Shown: piece by piece, positions 62,156 to 64,000 of the stretch
Layout of the letters: each line of letters opens with the position of its first letter
Numbering within the stretch: position 1 is the first letter of the stretch
Assembly (NCBI GenBank): GCA_027704905.1
Contig: CM051020.1
Location: 21,266,944-21,330,943, forward strand
Source of the DNA: Muraenolepis orangiensis
Taxonomy: Eukaryota; Chordata; Actinopteri; Gadiformes; Muraenolepididae
Length of the DNA: 64,000 bases
Reading direction: 5' to 3'
Notes under the pieces: generated by a model
The model's database searches: none
Told to the model about the DNA's origin: nothing
Seen by the model: the letters and a program-made list of their open reading frames with translations, nothing else
Program-made: the position numbers and the translations under genes

Positions 62156-62440
62156 ACCACCCCTACTATCAACCCCAACCCTACTATCACCCCCGAACCC
62201 AAACCCACTATCACCACCCCTACTATCACCCCAAACCCTACTATCACCACCCCTACTATCACCCCCGAACCCAAACCCACTATCACCACCCCTACTATCA
62301 CCCCAAACCCTACTATCACCACCCCTACTATCATCCCAAACCCAAACCCACTATCACCCCAAACCCCACTATCACCACCCCTACTATCACCCCAAACCCT
62401 ACTATCACCCCCAAACCAAACCCCACTATCACCGAGGGAC
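62156..62440. repeat. ACCCCTACTATCAC-type array, right part
   Basis: Continuation of the 61.0-61.3 kb array after the hAT-like insertion, with the same unit types. Confidence 0.95.
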
Positions 62441-63635
62441 TGGAACATTAAAACAACGTGGGGGTGGGGGGGGTATCAGAATTCCTTTATTCGTCACCCT
62501 TACATATTAAACGGACCTACATAATAAAAATATCAATGCACACGTTATTATTAACAATAATAATAATACAAATAATAATGCCGCTCAGTCAGCCGGTAAT
62601 CGGTACTAAAAACGAACCGAAACAATCCAGCAGTTGCATCCACAGTGTTGTGATCAATGGACCACAAGGGGGACGGGCCTTTAATGTTATAGACATTGGT
62701 CCACGTGGGTTTGTCCCGCCCTTTTTCCTTCAGCTGTTGGCTGTCACCTGTCAATCACCTCCAGCCTCTTTGGCTGTGGACCTTGGCTAAGCTAGGCTAG
62801 GTAAGTTGTTTGTGTGGCTAAATGAAGCTACCTAAACACGCTACAAGGCGTAAGGAGCTGAGAAGGAAGTCGCTTGAGGCAGATGACGCTAAATTTATTA
62901 TTTGGACACATTAATATGAACGTTTTTCTTGCCATATTTTGTGAGAAAAACGACACATTCCAACACCTGACTAACCGTTGCTGCTAGCATGCTAGTCGTT
63001 TGAAATGTTAATGCTAACGTGCGAACAATGTGAAGAAGCTTCGTAACTCGTAATCTAAATAACTTAATTCAATCTCAAAGCTATCTGGTTAGCATGGTAA
63101 GTATAGTAGTAAAAGTATTCACCCCCTAACACAGTCCAAATAAAAAAATATAATAATGGAATAAGTATTCATACTCTTTGTCATGGCAAACCCACACTAA
63201 CGCATGTTAAGTGTTTGGTTGCATATGTCTGTGATCCATCAACTCAAGATATTCAAAATGTCATATTTTCAAGTACTCATAAAAGCAAGATCATAACCTC
63301 TGTTGAGTGCCTATGGGAATACAGTAGGTCAACGCTGTGTGGATGGGTTTGTTGTGTCGGTGATAACGTTGACAAGAAATATTAATATAACATGTCACTG
63401 TCTATTAAGATTTTAATAGACTATATCTGTTAATTGTAGTCTTTTTATCTCTTTTTAATGATTTTACTTTACTGTAGTTTTTGTTGAACATTTCCCATCT
63501 GGGAACAAAGACATAACAAACATATTTTCTTGACTCATAAGTCAAGGTGAACTTGTAGTGTTTTTTGTAGTTTAAACAGACAGACCTCATCTTCCATCAT
63601 GCTCTGCTCCTCCCAGAGCCTTACCTTGTGTGTCT
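62441..63635. other. Intergenic, no gene recognised
   Basis: Holds a G-run (62459-62473) and AT-rich DNA; no exon I can support. Confidence 0.45.
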
Positions 63636-63639
63636 CTAG

Positions 63640-63808
63640 TGGTTGACCTGTGACCTGTACTATGATGGCTACTGTACCAAGCTGCTGCTGGACTCCAGTC
63701 TCAGGGCGTGGGTGGAGCAGCCATCGCCTTCATCACCTTCTTCATGTGTGTGACAGCTGGTCCTCCACAGCGACCAGAAGATGGACCTGGAGCAGCTCTC
63801 TGACAGGT
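63640..63808 (+). other. Possible unidentified exon(s) or exon relic
   Basis: Two coding-like stretches: CDLYYDGYCTKLLLDSSLRA (63652-63711) and, after a CAG at about 63749-63751, LVLHSDQKMDLEQLSDR ending at a CAG|GTGACT donor-like site (63808). A hydrophobic reading (GVGGAAIAFITFFMCVT) lies between in another frame. I do not recognise the family; it could be part of the next gene or chance. Confidence 0.25.
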
Positions 63809-63844
63809 GACTGTTACTCTATCATCATATATCTATATCTATAT

Positions 63845-64000
63845 GAATGGGCAGTCTAGTGGTGAGGGAGTTCCACTCTCAGCCCAAAGACTCTGGGTTT
63901 GATCCTATGCTGTGTTTACAAAGTCATCAAATGGACCAGATTAAACTGATACTCCCTGGCTACTGATGTCTGCTGTACTTTGTCCAAATTGTCCTGGAAT
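63845..64000 (+). mobile_element. tRNA-derived SINE, runs off window end
   Basis: GGGCAGTCTAGTGGTGAGGG (A-box-like) and CTCTGGGTTTGATCCTATGC (B-box-like) at Pol III-type spacing, then an unrelated body. Confidence 0.65.

Overview
The window is vertebrate, almost certainly teleost, genomic DNA. It has small coding exons with GT/AG junctions in long introns, CR1/L2-like and RTE-like LINEs, tRNA-derived SINEs, hAT-like and other MITE-type elements, and an extreme load of micro- and minisatellites. That load would fit a cod-like (gadiform) fish, but this is inference only. There are no prokaryotic features.

One gene dominates. From 8,997 to 44,142 on the + strand I can place 23 exons of a HECW-family E3 ubiquitin ligase, joined with consistent phases into 4,320 nt (1,439 codons plus stop). 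In order they encode most of a C2 domain, a long acidic and Cys-repeat linker, WW1, WW2, a helical box and a complete HECT domain with its catalytic Cys codon at 44,041-44,043. The N-terminal exons lie upstream of the window. I call it hecw1 rather than hecw2 because of linker blocks recalled from HECW1 and because decayed exons of an STK17A-like kinase lie downstream (58.8-60.15 kb); STK17A is the neighbour of HECW1 in human.

Layout: 1-9.0 kb is intron or upstream DNA with a 6-kb array of 42-bp units. 9.0-23.0 kb holds C2 to WW2. 23-28.9 kb is a large intron with a dead LINE on the minus strand. 28.9-39.1 kb holds the helical box and most of HECT, with tandem repeats touching several splice sites. 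39.1-44.0 kb is one intron that is mostly minisatellite. 44.0-48.3 kb is the last exon and probable 3' UTR. 48.4-64 kb is repeat-rich intergenic DNA with an array of about 95 19-bp units, two LINE fragments, the stk17a-like relic and an hAT-like element with an 8-bp target duplication that carries its own minisatellite.

I found no wholly new gene system. The most notable signals are tandem repeats that coincide with, duplicate or abut hecw1 splice sites; minisatellites that grew inside transposable elements; and two long arrays that each start at a perfect hairpin with a 3-nt loop.
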